From Anaerolineaceae bacterium UBA4781 (GTDB lineage Bacteria; Chloroflexota; Anaerolineae; Anaerolineales; Anaerolineaceae), in NCBI GenBank assembly GCA_002403105.1, contig DHHD01000082.1, positions 9,245-35,228 on the forward strand: DNA of 25,984 bases, given 5' to 3'. The translations under genes and the position numbers were made by a program. The notes under the pieces were generated by a model, which worked only from the letters and a program-made list of their open reading frames with translations, had not been told where the DNA came from and ran no database searches. Of the stretch, positions 15,802 through 24,151 are shown piece after piece (position 1 is the stretch's first letter; the number at the start of each line of letters is the position of its first letter).

Positions 15802-16941
15802 ATGCAAAATAGAAAAATCAAAGTCCTTTCAATTTTTGGAACCCGACCTGAAGCAGTAAAAATGGCTCCCGTTGTTCAGGAGCTGGAAAATAAACCAGGC
15901 ATCGAATCGATCGTGTGCGTAACAGCGCAGCATCGTGAAATGCTCGATCAGGTTTTGGATCTCTTTCATATCACCCCCCAGATCGATCTTGACCTTATGC
16001 GCCCCAACCAGACCCTGGCGGAACTGACCGCCAATATATTCAAGAATCTCGACCCGGTTCTGGAGCAAATCAGCCCTGATTGGATCCTGGTTCAGGGAGA
16101 TACCACCACCGTCATGGCCGCTGCTCTGAATGCATTTTACAGGCGCATTCACATTGGGCATGTTGAAGCCGGGCTGCGTACCCATGATAAATGGGCGCCC
16201 TTCCCGGAGGAGATCAACCGGAAGATTGCCGGGGTGGTGGCTGACCTGCATTTTGCTCCAACAACTTTCAGTAAAAAGAATCTGCTAAATGAAGGTGTGC
16301 CGGAACGCATCATCAAGGTTACCGGGAACACCGTCATCGATGCACTGCGCCAGATCATCAAAGAACCTATGCCAGCGGAAATCCATGAGTTCCTTGAAAA
16401 GAAACAGATCCTGAATAAAAAGAAGCAGTTAATCGTCATTACCGCTCATCGCAGAGAAAATTTCGGAGAACCCATTCGAGAGATTTGTAAGGCAATTAAA
16501 ACCATCGCAGAAGAAAACGCGGATTCGCTCGAACTGGTTTATCCAGTACATTTGAATCCAAATATCCAACAGCCGGTGCACGAGCTATTGGATGGCATTC
16601 CAAACGTTACCCTGTTCAAACCGATCGAATATCTGCCATTGATCCAGCTCATGAAAAACGCCAAACTGGTGCTGACCGATTCCGGAGGAATCCAAGAAGA
16701 AGCAACCGGGTTGGGTATACCAACCCTGGTCTTGCGCGAAGTAACCGAACGGCCAGAAGGCGTTGAAGCCGGCGTCTTGAAATTGGTTGGAACAAATTAC
16801 AGCACCATTGTAAAAGAAACGATGCTGCTTCTGACCGACCAAAACCATTACAATGCCATGGCACATGCCGCCAACCCATTTGGAGATGGGCACGCCGCAG
16901 AACGTATCGTCAATGAGATCATCAACTTTCCCTTGGATTGA
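15802..16941 (+). CDS. wecB: UDP-N-acetylglucosamine 2-epimerase (non-hydrolysing)
   Basis: 379 residues, standard length. It interconverts UDP-GlcNAc and UDP-ManNAc. Motifs in order: FGTRPEAVKMAPVV (12-25), VQGDTTTVMAA (98-108) with Asp100, GHVEAGLRT (119-127) with Glu122, FPEEINRK (134-141), ITAHRRENFGE (213-223) with His216, and LTDSGGIQEEA (291-301). These match the catalytic acids and histidine known in the E. coli enzyme. Together with wecC it supplies UDP-ManNAc uronate for a cell-surface polysaccharide. It ends three bases before the glycosyltransferase start. Confidence 0.95.
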   Translation: MQNRKIKVLSIFGTRPEAVKMAPVVQELENKPGIESIVCVTAQHREMLDQVLDLFHITPQIDLDLMRPNQTLAELTANIFKNLDPVLEQISPDWILVQGDTTTVMAAALNAFYRRIHIGHVEAGLRTHDKWAPFPEEINRKIAGVVADLHFAPTTFSKKNLLNEGVPERIIKVTGNTVIDALRQIIKEPMPAEIHEFLEKKQILNKKKQLIVITAHRRENFGEPIREICKAIKTIAEENADSLELVYPVHLNPNIQQPVHELLDGIPNVTLFKPIEYLPLIQLMKNAKLVLTDSGGIQEEATGLGIPTLVLREVTERPEGVEAGVLKLVGTNYSTIVKETMLLLTDQNHYNAMAHAANPFGDGHAAERIVNEIINFPLD

Positions 16942-16944
16942 TCC

Positions 16945-17967
16945 ATGACCACTGGCAGTATTTGTTTATTTCCCCGTTTAGAGCATACTGGTGGTCCTTC
17001 ATCTTTTCAGATGAAGTTAATCACCTGCCTTGAAGAAAAAGGCATCGAAGTCCATTTCGACCCTGCACGCAAAGATGTGGAAGCCATTCTGGTAGTGGGT
17101 GGAAGCAGGCATCTTGCACAACTCGATAGCGCAAAAAAGAGGGGAATCCGTATTGTACAGCGGTTAGATGGAATGAATTGGCTGCATAAAAAGACAAACA
17201 CCGGATTAAAACATTTTTTGCGTGCAGAATGGAATAATCATGTACTTTCCACCATTCGCCGCCGATACGCTGATTTTATTATCTACCAGAGCGATTTCAC
17301 GCGTACCTGGTGGGATGAGGTCTATAGCGCAGCACCGGTTGAAGATACAGTGATCCATAACGGTGTTGATCTTGCCATGTTCACACCAACCGGATGTGGC
17401 ACCCCTCCCGCAGACACTATTCGCATCATGGTCGTGGAAGGCAGCCTTTATGGGGGACATGAACGCGATCTGCTGAATGCAGTAGGATTCGCAAAAGGTC
17501 TGGCAGATCTTTCTGGTAGCCAGGTTGAACTGGTCATCGCCAGCCGCGCTCCCCGGAGTATGCTTTCAACCCTTCCTTTATATTCCAATCCAGCTATCCG
17601 CTGGTTGGGGATCGTACCACTGACTGCAATTCCCGAGCTAGACCGCAGTGCACACATGCTTTTCCCCGCCGAGATCAACGCAGCCTGCCCCAACACGGTC
17701 ATTGAAGCCATGGCATGCGGCTTACCGGTGGTAAGTTTTGCTACCGGTTCGCTACCTGAACTGGTGGAGGGAAACGCGGGCAGGATCGTTCCGTATGGAG
17801 CAGATCATTGGAATTTGGAAGCGCCGGATTTCGATGCGCTCTGTAAAGCTGGTTTGGAAGTTTTTAACGATCAAGTAAAATTTCGTTCTGCTGCCAGAAA
17901 ACGTGCAGAAACACACTTTGACATGCACAGCATGGCACAAAAATATCTGGATATATTAATTCCTTAA
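16945..17967 (+). CDS. Glycosyltransferase, GT4-like (GT-B fold)
   Basis: 340 residues. It shows the GT-B arrangement: an N-terminal domain starting SICLFPRLEHTGGPSSFQMKL, the mid-protein QSDFTRTWWDEV and VIHNGVDLAMF (137-146) signature typical of GT4 enzymes, and a C-terminal nucleotide-binding domain with CPNTVIEAMACGLPVVSF (248-265). In that motif the distal Glu254 is present, but the position normally holding the first Glu of EX7E is Ala246; Glu243 lies three residues earlier. It probably adds a sugar made by, or alongside, the two upstream enzymes to a surface glycan. Donor and acceptor are unknown. It converges on the next gene with only one base between stop codons. Confidence 0.85.
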   Translation: MTTGSICLFPRLEHTGGPSSFQMKLITCLEEKGIEVHFDPARKDVEAILVVGGSRHLAQLDSAKKRGIRIVQRLDGMNWLHKKTNTGLKHFLRAEWNNHVLSTIRRRYADFIIYQSDFTRTWWDEVYSAAPVEDTVIHNGVDLAMFTPTGCGTPPADTIRIMVVEGSLYGGHERDLLNAVGFAKGLADLSGSQVELVIASRAPRSMLSTLPLYSNPAIRWLGIVPLTAIPELDRSAHMLFPAEINAACPNTVIEAMACGLPVVSFATGSLPELVEGNAGRIVPYGADHWNLEAPDFDALCKAGLEVFNDQVKFRSAARKRAETHFDMHSMAQKYLDILIP

Positions 17968-17968
17968 C

Positions 17969-18484
17969 TTATTTGCAGTTGAAGGGCAGCATGCGAGATT
18001 TTCCCAGGTCGATCTCCCAGGGATAGATGATATAGGCATCTGTGATGGCAGCAAAGAAATCCGGCTTCTCCGTTCCGAAAAGATTGCGGTGAGGGTTGAA
18101 ATGCAGCACGCAAGTAAAGGGTGTACCATAAGCACCTTTTACGCGGTTCTTGACAACACTGATCGTTCTGCCGGAACCCCAAACATCATCCATGATGAGA
18201 ATGCGTTTTTCACAGAGCAGAGAAGCATCCGGAAATTGAATGAATTGAGGCAGTGCGAGAAATTTGTGCTGGTAATCTGATCTTTCTCCATTTTGTGATT
18301 CTGCTGGAAAGTCTATCGAAGCGGTAAAGATTTCTTCAATACCCAATGCTTCTGCGACCAGGCCTCCAGGAATGATCCCCCCACGCGTGATGATCAGCAT
18401 TGCATCAAAAATAACATCAAATTGGGGAACAAGATGATCGATCAATAAGTCAATATCATTCCATGTCAGTACTTCTTGCCGCAT
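17969..18484 (-). CDS. Purine-type phosphoribosyltransferase (xanthine/hypoxanthine PRTase-like)
   Basis: 171 residues from the chosen start. A type I phosphoribosyltransferase fold is shown by the PRPP-binding loop RILIMDDVWGSGRT (94-107), the ITRGGIIPGGLVA segment (32-44) that binds pyrophosphate, and the PDFFAAITDAYIIYPWE hood (141-157). The closing YPWE is common in guanine/xanthine and hypoxanthine salvage enzymes. It would couple a purine base to PRPP. The frame has an earlier ATG at 18514, but a perfect extended -10 element lies on top of it, so translation probably begins at ATG 18484. A weak GGAA sits upstream of that codon. The exact base specificity is not readable. Confidence 0.82.
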   Translation of the reverse strand: MRQEVLTWNDIDLLIDHLVPQFDVIFDAMLIITRGGIIPGGLVAEALGIEEIFTASIDFPAESQNGERSDYQHKFLALPQFIQFPDASLLCEKRILIMDDVWGSGRTISVVKNRVKGAYGTPFTCVLHFNPHRNLFGTEKPDFFAAITDAYIIYPWEIDLGKSRMLPFNCK

Positions 18485-18512
18485 ACGTTTGATTCCAGAA
18501 GAGAGATAATTC

Positions 18513-18521
18513 ATTATATCA
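18513..18521 (-). promoter_or_regulatory. Perfect extended -10 promoter for the phosphoribosyltransferase gene
   Basis: On the minus strand the sequence is TGATATAAT, an exact TGnTATAAT. It overlaps the first possible ATG of the gene, putting the transcription start near 18506 and favouring ATG 18484. No convincing -35 is seen. Confidence 0.55.
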
Positions 18522-18597
18522 ACAATCGGCGCAGCAGAAAATCAGAGCCTGCGGTATAGTTATTGACAATCTCGCAGTATTACAGGACTTGCATACT

Positions 18598-19890
18598 TTG
18601 TTTGATCTAATTGAAAAGAATCTTACACGCATCAACGAATATAAAATTTCAAGTTTGAGAAATACACCCATTGAGATCTTTCCGTTTTACCATGGATTAA
18701 ATCTCGCGAATATTCCTGCCAGTATCTGCCAGTGGTTTCAAATTCCAGCACTGCAAAGTACATACCTTGACTTACCAGAACCGCCGATTCCATTAAACAA
18801 GATCAAGAATATTCTCCTGCTCGTGGTTGATGGGCTTCGGTTTGAAAAAATGCAACTCTGGCTGGAAAAAGGATCACAGAAAAGTTTTTTTCATTCCTAT
18901 TGGAAACGGATGCTAGACATGGGGATATTCTCTCCCCTCACCAGCGTTGTGCCCAGTACTACCGCCAATGCCCTGACCAGCTTATGGACCGGAAATCTAC
19001 CGGCTGAACATGGTGTGCTCGGCTACGAGCTTTTTCTTGAGGAATACGGCATTACTCTGAACATGATCCTGCAAAGCCAGGTCCATCCCATCCTTAAGGA
19101 TGATTCTAAAATGCCACAGCTTAATCTTGATAACTTTTTACCGGTTCCCACTCTTGGCGATCATTTCCAAAAATGTGGTATTCAACCTTTCGCTTTTCAG
19201 CATGAATCGATTTGTGATTCCGGATTATCACGGTTGCTTTTTCCTAATGTACAAAAGATCCCTTTTACTTCTCCACAGGATATGTGGCAAAAAACAAATG
19301 ATTTACTGGATGATCAGGATTCCATAAGAAAATTCGTTTACCTATATTGGGGGGATATTGACACATTTTCCCATCATTATGGTCCCGACAGCCGGAAAAC
19401 GCGCCATACCTGGCATTGGTTCAGCCATTTGCTGGAACTTTTCATTTCGGATCGCACAAATCAAGCCAGAAATGACACGCTGCTGCTGGTAACTTCTGAT
19501 CATGGTCAAATTCCCACACAGATCAGACCAGTCTTTGAAATACGCAATGACCATGAATTTATGAGCTACCTGGAAATACCTCCCAGCGGTGAAAGCCGAC
19601 TCCCCTATCTATTCACCAAACCAGAGATGAGCCAGGCATTTCAAGAATATGTGCAGCAGCGCTGGTCTGATGCATTCACTTTGATGCCAAGCGTAGAAAT
19701 CCTTGCTTCAGGATTGTTTGGAAAAAATGAAATGAACCCGGTCATCCAGAATCGGTTGGGAAGCCATATTGCATTTCCAAAAGAAAATGCGTATTGGTGG
19801 TGGGCAAATAAGGAAAACCACTTGCTGGGAAGACACGGGGGCTTTTCACCTCAAGAAATGATAACACCCTTCTTTATGCTACCTTTATAA
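18598..19890 (+). CDS. Alkaline phosphatase superfamily hydrolase (type I phosphodiesterase/nucleotide pyrophosphatase-like)
   Basis: 430 residues. Metal and nucleophile motifs of the superfamily are visible: ILLLVVDGLR with Asp78; PSTTANALTSLWTG (119-132) with Thr122 as the likely nucleophile and the typical PAEHG after it; YWGDIDTFSHHYGP with Asp255 and His259; VTSDHGQ with Asp301-His302; and GRHGG near the C terminus. There is no signal peptide or membrane helix, so a cytoplasmic enzyme is likely. Substrate unknown; related proteins cleave phosphodiesters, phosphonates or nucleotides. There is no ATG; TTG 18598 is chosen because AGGA (18584-18587) is 10 bases away, whereas TTG 18589 is too close. 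A terminator follows at 19890-19921. Confidence 0.82.
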   Translation: MFDLIEKNLTRINEYKISSLRNTPIEIFPFYHGLNLANIPASICQWFQIPALQSTYLDLPEPPIPLNKIKNILLLVVDGLRFEKMQLWLEKGSQKSFFHSYWKRMLDMGIFSPLTSVVPSTTANALTSLWTGNLPAEHGVLGYELFLEEYGITLNMILQSQVHPILKDDSKMPQLNLDNFLPVPTLGDHFQKCGIQPFAFQHESICDSGLSRLLFPNVQKIPFTSPQDMWQKTNDLLDDQDSIRKFVYLYWGDIDTFSHHYGPDSRKTRHTWHWFSHLLELFISDRTNQARNDTLLLVTSDHGQIPTQIRPVFEIRNDHEFMSYLEIPPSGESRLPYLFTKPEMSQAFQEYVQQRWSDAFTLMPSVEILASGLFGKNEMNPVIQNRLGSHIAFPKENAYWWWANKENHLLGRHGGFSPQEMITPFFMLPL

Positions 19891-19921
19891 AAAATCCCGC
19901 TCGGTTTTGAGCGGGATTTTT
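19890..19921. terminator. Bidirectional rho-independent terminator
   Basis: A perfect 13-bp stem (AAAAATCCCGCTC with GAGCGGGATTTTT) and loop GGTTTT, flanked by A- and T-runs. It lies between two converging genes and can end transcripts from both strands. Confidence 0.93.
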
Positions 19922-19926
19922 ATTTC

Positions 19927-21336
19927 TTACTTTGTTTCTACTGCTTTTTTTTCTTTCTTCTTTTCAACTTTTGAATATGCAATAAATAGAGCGCCAGTGC
20001 CGTACAAGCTAGCAGCTAATCCAACCACCCAACCTACAAATGGAATGGCACGCAGGATCACATAGAATAAGACGCCGACCAGGAGATCAATCCAACGATT
20101 TTGTGTTTTCGTCTTGAAGACATCCTGCATCAGCCAAGAGCCAAACACATATGCAGCGACCACTTTACTGAGTGTGAATACTACCAGGAAGAAGAGTGCG
20201 AAGACCAATGCAATGATCAATCCCACCACTCCGTACCAGGCGAACAGCAGCCCACCCAGCGAGATCACTCCCAATAGAATACCCAGCAAGATGAACGTTC
20301 CAGGCACCAGAATGAGACTCATCATGCCAACCAAAATTGCCACAAAGCCCCATCCAAAAGCTTTTCCTGGGAAAGCAATACCGCTCTCACGTACACGCAC
20401 TACCTGTTTTTTAGCCAACCAGAAAGCTAAAGCACCTAATGCAAAATAACTGATCATTCTGCTGAACGCGCTGGTTACACGGAATTGGGAAAAATCCTCA
20501 TTGAACCATGCATTACCAGTATATGTTCCGGTTTTCGACAGATTATTATCGGTTGCAGTAATTTGATCAAAAACAATCTTGCCCTGCACATAATCTTGAA
20601 GCTGAGCATCCATGTTTTCGGTTGCTGCATAGGTCAGATTATTTCCGATGGAAGCGCCTTCATAGAATCTCATTCCAGCAGGTAAATTTTCAGGATAATA
20701 ATTTATCCCTGCTGAATAAAGCGACGTATCAATATCCTCATTACCAGTACCCAAATGAATTGAAGCATCTCTGCCAATATTGCCGCGTAATTCAAAAGCA
20801 TTTACACCCACCGTGAGATCACGCGCAACTGTACCATTCATAATGATCTGATTGGCACCACCATAGACATCCATACCGATCGATGCACCTTCAGTGATTT
20901 CACCCTGGTACCCGGCAAAATAGAGATTTCTGCCTACAACCGTGGCGTCATCAAGCAAAACGGATTGACCTGCGCTCACTGCCGAGCCAGATATATTTCC
21001 ATCTATTTTCACATCAGCACCGAAAGCAAAAAGGTTCCCATCAACCTTTGCAGCATCACCAACCGTGACCGTTTCAGCAAAGAGGAAAGCATCTCCGGTT
21101 ACAGTACCATTCAAGGTGATATGCTGACAGGTAGCAACCAGATTTCCATTAATCGTGCCATTCATCTCACATTGTTCAGAGGATAAGAAAACATCATCCT
21201 CGATCACTTCGCCTACATCCACGACCCCATCATGGCTAAAATCAGCAGCATGTACGGCTCCAGCCGGGAGCAATGCGATCAAACAAACCGCAAGCAAAAT
21301 ACCAGCAATTTTTTTCTTTGAAAACTTTTTTATCAT
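19927..21336 (-). CDS. Secreted bactofilin-like beta-solenoid protein with C-terminal membrane domain
   Basis: 469 residues. A signal peptide (KKFSKKK, hydrophobic core, cleavage near AVHA-AD at 30/31) is followed by about 200 residues of short repeats built on hydrophobic-Gly-Asn/Asp patterns (MNGTINGNLVATCQHITLNGTVTG..., KVDGNLFAFGADVKIDGNISG). This is the pattern of a right-handed beta-solenoid like that of bactofilins (polymer-forming cytoskeletal family). After about residue 290 come four to five membrane helices and a lysine-rich tail. The solenoid is thus predicted outside the membrane, unlike classical cytoplasmic bactofilins. GGAG precedes the ATG. Function unknown; surface scaffolding is an inference. 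Terminators flank it on both sides, so it is probably monocistronic. Confidence 0.8.
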   Translation of the reverse strand: MIKKFSKKKIAGILLAVCLIALLPAGAVHAADFSHDGVVDVGEVIEDDVFLSSEQCEMNGTINGNLVATCQHITLNGTVTGDAFLFAETVTVGDAAKVDGNLFAFGADVKIDGNISGSAVSAGQSVLLDDATVVGRNLYFAGYQGEITEGASIGMDVYGGANQIIMNGTVARDLTVGVNAFELRGNIGRDASIHLGTGNEDIDTSLYSAGINYYPENLPAGMRFYEGASIGNNLTYAATENMDAQLQDYVQGKIVFDQITATDNNLSKTGTYTGNAWFNEDFSQFRVTSAFSRMISYFALGALAFWLAKKQVVRVRESGIAFPGKAFGWGFVAILVGMMSLILVPGTFILLGILLGVISLGGLLFAWYGVVGLIIALVFALFFLVVFTLSKVVAAYVFGSWLMQDVFKTKTQNRWIDLLVGVLFYVILRAIPFVGWVVGLAASLYGTGALFIAYSKVEKKKEKKAVETK

Positions 21337-21378
21337 TTTTTCTCCTTGAAAAATACCTCATTCCATATACGAAGAATA

Positions 21379-21414
21379 AAAAAAATGGTTTTCCCTTTGG
21401 AAAACCATTTTTTT
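21379..21414. terminator. Rho-independent terminator after the small membrane protein gene
   Basis: A 16-bp perfect stem (A-run, ATGGTTTTCC with GGAAAACCAT, T-run) and loop CTTT. It stands 3 bases past the stop of the minus-strand gene at 21418 and gives a T-run in that direction, separating it from the solenoid gene. Confidence 0.9.
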
Positions 21415-21417
21415 GTT

Positions 21418-21726
21418 CTATCTGCGTTTATATTTCATCATCCAGAATGCACTGCCAAAAATGATCACCATCAGAACCACGCCCGCGATGATAATTCCCG
21501 ATGTTCCTGCTGGATCACTATAAAATTCAGAAGGAATGGGGGTTTCAGCAAATACAGTCGGCAGGGGTGTTGCAGTCAGTAAACCTTCTTCTTGCTTAAT
21601 AAAGACCTTTTCGGAAATGGTTTGATTCCATATTAGAAACACAAGGAGAAAAATCAATACAACTGCGATCAAAATATTTGTCAGATTAAACCAACTGCGA
21701 TTGATGTGTTCAGGTTCTTCTTTCAT
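21418..21726 (-). CDS. Small membrane protein coupled to the solute-binding lipoprotein
   Basis: 102 residues, unrecognised. Two hydrophobic helices (about 17-33 and 76-96) flank a Pro/Thr-rich segment (LTATPLPTVFAETPIPSEFY). The C terminus is basic (MMKYKRR), which would place both ends in the cytoplasm and the linker outside. The start codon overlaps the stop of the upstream gene by four bases, so the two are translationally coupled. It is too short to be an ABC permease. It could anchor or assist the lipoprotein; nothing in the sequence proves this. Confidence 0.7.
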   Translation of the reverse strand: MKEEPEHINRSWFNLTNILIAVVLIFLLVFLIWNQTISEKVFIKQEEGLLTATPLPTVFAETPIPSEFYSDPAGTSGIIIAGVVLMVIIFGSAFWMMKYKRR

Positions 21727-23111
21727 TTCGTTTGCAGTGCCTCTATTTGACTTTGTGTAGTTTCGATTATTTCCTGCATGGAGTAATCCTGGCTTAACAC
21801 CATCAAGGTTGCATCTCTGAACACCGGCCCCAGTTCAAGGATCAGATCATTTTCAGGCAATGCATGTGCAGCGGTGAGAATGGTGTTCAATGATTCAATT
21901 GAATCGCTATTTTCATAAAGCGCAAGGCTGGTTGGTAATACCGGAAGGTATCCGGCTGTCTGGCTAAAAGAAGCTAAAAACTGCGGGTCACTGAAAAAAG
22001 TAATAAATTCAGACACAATATCAGAAACTTCTGTATCAGTATCCACGATCGTCCATAGCCAACCTTTTGCCGAAACATAAGGTTCAGAACCTAAAGAGGG
22101 AATCTGAAAAATCTGCAATCCGCCTATATCACTTTGCAGTGCTTTTGAATACCAGTTGATTTCCCATTTTACATCGCCATTTTGAAGCAGAGTCCAGACA
22201 TCTTCATTTGTATTTAACGTATTGTAGTTTTCTTGAAAAATGCGATTCTGTGTGTTTTTATCAAAGGAATCCAGAACTGTCATAAGATTTTCATTGTTAA
22301 AAGACGCATGACCTTGTTCATCTACCAATAGTCCATCGGTCGATTGGTATTGTGAAATAAAAAACATTGCTTGGGGAGAATTAGCGGCAAAATACAATGG
22401 AACTTTCTTCGCTCGAATCTCATCCCAGGATGTAATTTTCAGATCTGAAAAATCATCGGTTGCAATTCCTACGAGCGCATCCCCCACAAAGGGAAATCCA
22501 TACACAATTCCTTCCAACTGCGAAATCTCACGCGCATAGGAAAAATAAGTGGATGGATTACTATCATGAAAGAATTCTTCAACCGGCAATAGCAACGCTT
22601 GCTCAACAGCACCTTCCATATCTGTGCGTGATAATAAAACAATTTGGGGCAAAGCATTCGCTGCCGCAACATTTGTGTTGCGTAAGCTATCCAAGATCCC
22701 TCCTGATCCACTAGAAGCTTTCACGCGCACCACAACCATGATGCCCGGATTCTGTCTTTCGAAATCCTCAATGCGTTGTTGAAGGATAGCAGAAGCATCC
22801 GTATCCACAAGAATAGAAAACTCTTCAGGGATCCACACTACCAGTTCATTCTGTTCAACAGTAAATTCCTGGGTTTCTGCAGTCGCCGCTTGCATGGTAC
22901 CTGGATCTTCAATGGCTTCAGTTGCTGCTTCCATTGAAGATTCAGTGCTTGTTTCATCTATTTCTGAAGTGCCTGGATCTGAATCGGTTGGAAAAATGGT
23001 ATCAAAAATTGCTTCACCGCTGCATCCGGCAATAAAAATAAAAATCAAAAGAATAGCGGCAGAGAATAATCGAACCCACAGTTGATCGAAATGCGAACTT
23101 TTTCTATTCAT
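21723..23111 (-). CDS. Extracellular solute-binding lipoprotein (ABC family 1-like)
   Basis: 462 residues. A lipoprotein signal ends in FIAGC with Cys30 as the lipid attachment site. A low-complexity Asp/Glu/Thr/Ser linker (about 33-80) then leads to a periplasmic-binding-protein fold: NELVVWIPEE, IEDFERQNPGIMVVVR, LPQIVLLSRTDMEGAVEQALLLPVEEFF, VYGFPFVGDALVGIATDDF, and late WLWTIVDTD...ITFFSDPQFLASFSQTAGYLPVLP. These match sugar or oligosaccharide binding proteins of ABC importers. No permease or ATPase is adjacent; the only partner is the small membrane protein downstream. The acidic linker is probably a spacer from the membrane. AGGA lies 9 bases before the start region. Confidence 0.85.
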   Translation of the reverse strand: MNRKSSHFDQLWVRLFSAAILLIFIFIAGCSGEAIFDTIFPTDSDPGTSEIDETSTESSMEAATEAIEDPGTMQAATAETQEFTVEQNELVVWIPEEFSILVDTDASAILQQRIEDFERQNPGIMVVVRVKASSGSGGILDSLRNTNVAAANALPQIVLLSRTDMEGAVEQALLLPVEEFFHDSNPSTYFSYAREISQLEGIVYGFPFVGDALVGIATDDFSDLKITSWDEIRAKKVPLYFAANSPQAMFFISQYQSTDGLLVDEQGHASFNNENLMTVLDSFDKNTQNRIFQENYNTLNTNEDVWTLLQNGDVKWEINWYSKALQSDIGGLQIFQIPSLGSEPYVSAKGWLWTIVDTDTEVSDIVSEFITFFSDPQFLASFSQTAGYLPVLPTSLALYENSDSIESLNTILTAAHALPENDLILELGPVFRDATLMVLSQDYSMQEIIETTQSQIEALQTK

Positions 23112-23189
23112 GCATTAATTTCCTATTGTAACAGCATTATCCTGCTCATTCTTGAGCCATCCATTTCCATTCACCGTACAAAGGAAAGC

Positions 23190-23195
23190 ATTATA
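23190..23195 (-). promoter_or_regulatory. Candidate -10 box upstream of the solute-binding lipoprotein gene
   Basis: TATAAT on the minus strand, about 80 bases before the start codon. TTTACA lies 20 bases upstream, which is longer than ideal. It falls in the 116-base gap after the VWA gene and would allow separate expression. Confidence 0.3.
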
Positions 23196-23227
23196 ACGCA
23201 AAAAAAGGTGGCATCTGTAAAACAGTC

Positions 23228-24151
23228 CTAGTTATTGTTGCGCTGAATATCATCGCGCACCTGACGGACTGCCATATAGAGATGTTCCGCTTTCAACTCC
23301 TTGATCGTTAAACAAGGGGCATCCAGTTTTTTTGCCAGAGAGAAAGCCAACCCTTGATCGTATGTTTCCGCTTCCATATTAATAACAACGCTATTAATAT
23401 CTTCATGAGCCAATTTTTCTGCCATTTGATACGCTTCTTCAAGAGGTGCATAGGCACCCATAGCTACATTCCCTGCTCCATCCGTCATCACGATCAAGAT
23501 CGGTTTCACATCCGGGTGGACCATTAACTCACGCTTGATCACCTCGCTAGCCATCGCCAGACCTGCTGAAAGGGGTGTTTTCCCTCCCACGGGGATGTTC
23601 TTCAACGCACGTTGTGCAAGCTGAATGGAATTGGTAGGAGGTAAGATCAATGTGGCACGGTCTTTCTGGAACACGATCAATCCCACTTTATCCCGGCGTT
23701 GATAAGCATCCTTAAGTAACGAAACAATAGCTCCCTTGGTTGCGCTCATACGTTCTGCAACAGCCATTGACCAGGATGCATCCACCAAAAAAAGGATCAG
23801 GTTGGCAGCCCGGCGGACGCGGACCTTTTTCATAAAATCATCAGAATGTACATGGAATGCCAGCCCATCCTGCTCTTCAGCGCGTTTCTTTTGGAAAGGT
23901 GCTGCAGCCCGCAGGGTCGCATCAAAGGCAATATCGCTCAGATCACCATTGGCTGGTCGAGATTGAATGTAACGACCGCGCCGCCGTGAAGTTTGGGTAC
24001 GCGAACGCCTTCCACCATACCGGCGCACCAGTTTATCCAAAGGAGTATCCAAGCGTCGCGGTGTAAAGGATTCACCAATGCGAATTCGCTGACCCCCTTC
24101 CCACCAATTCGCGTTGTATTGTTCAAAAACTTTTTGGGGAGGAACCGGCAT
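23228..24151 (-). CDS. VWA-domain (ChlD/BchD C-terminal-type) chelatase subunit; probably also the C-terminal half of a frameshift fusion
   Basis: 307 residues from ATG 24151. After a basic, Arg-rich segment (about 40-66) comes a VWA domain with a complete metal (MIDAS) site: FLVDASWSM (Asp124, Ser126, Ser128), Thr192 in GGKTPLS, and Asp224 in VMTDGAGN. This is the integrin-I-like domain found at the C terminus of ChlD/BchD and of cobaltochelatase medium subunits, where it meets the AAA+ ring. Alone it lacks the AAA+ domain normal for ChlD. The ATG has no good ribosome site, and the frame is open upstream to 24220, across the end of the ATPase gene. It may therefore be made mainly as a -1 frameshift fusion with the ATPase (see 24136-24205). 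Confidence 0.85.
   Translation of the reverse strand: MPVPPQKVFEQYNANWWEGGQRIRIGESFTPRRLDTPLDKLVRRYGGRRSRTQTSRRRGRYIQSRPANGDLSDIAFDATLRAAAPFQKKRAEEQDGLAFHVHSDDFMKKVRVRRAANLILFLVDASWSMAVAERMSATKGAIVSLLKDAYQRRDKVGLIVFQKDRATLILPPTNSIQLAQRALKNIPVGGKTPLSAGLAMASEVIKRELMVHPDVKPILIVMTDGAGNVAMGAYAPLEEAYQMAEKLAHEDINSVVINMEAETYDQGLAFSLAKKLDAPCLTIKELKAEHLYMAVRQVRDDIQRNNN

Noticed and set aside
15829..16251. A 140-codon open frame antisense to wecB
   Set aside because: wecB has every catalytic motif on the plus strand. The antisense frame has no motif and no start signal.
18563..18568. Perfect TTGACA that looks like a -35 box ahead of the phosphatase-superfamily gene
   Set aside because: No -10 hexamer occurs 16-18 bases downstream, and the start codon falls in that place. 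Probably chance.
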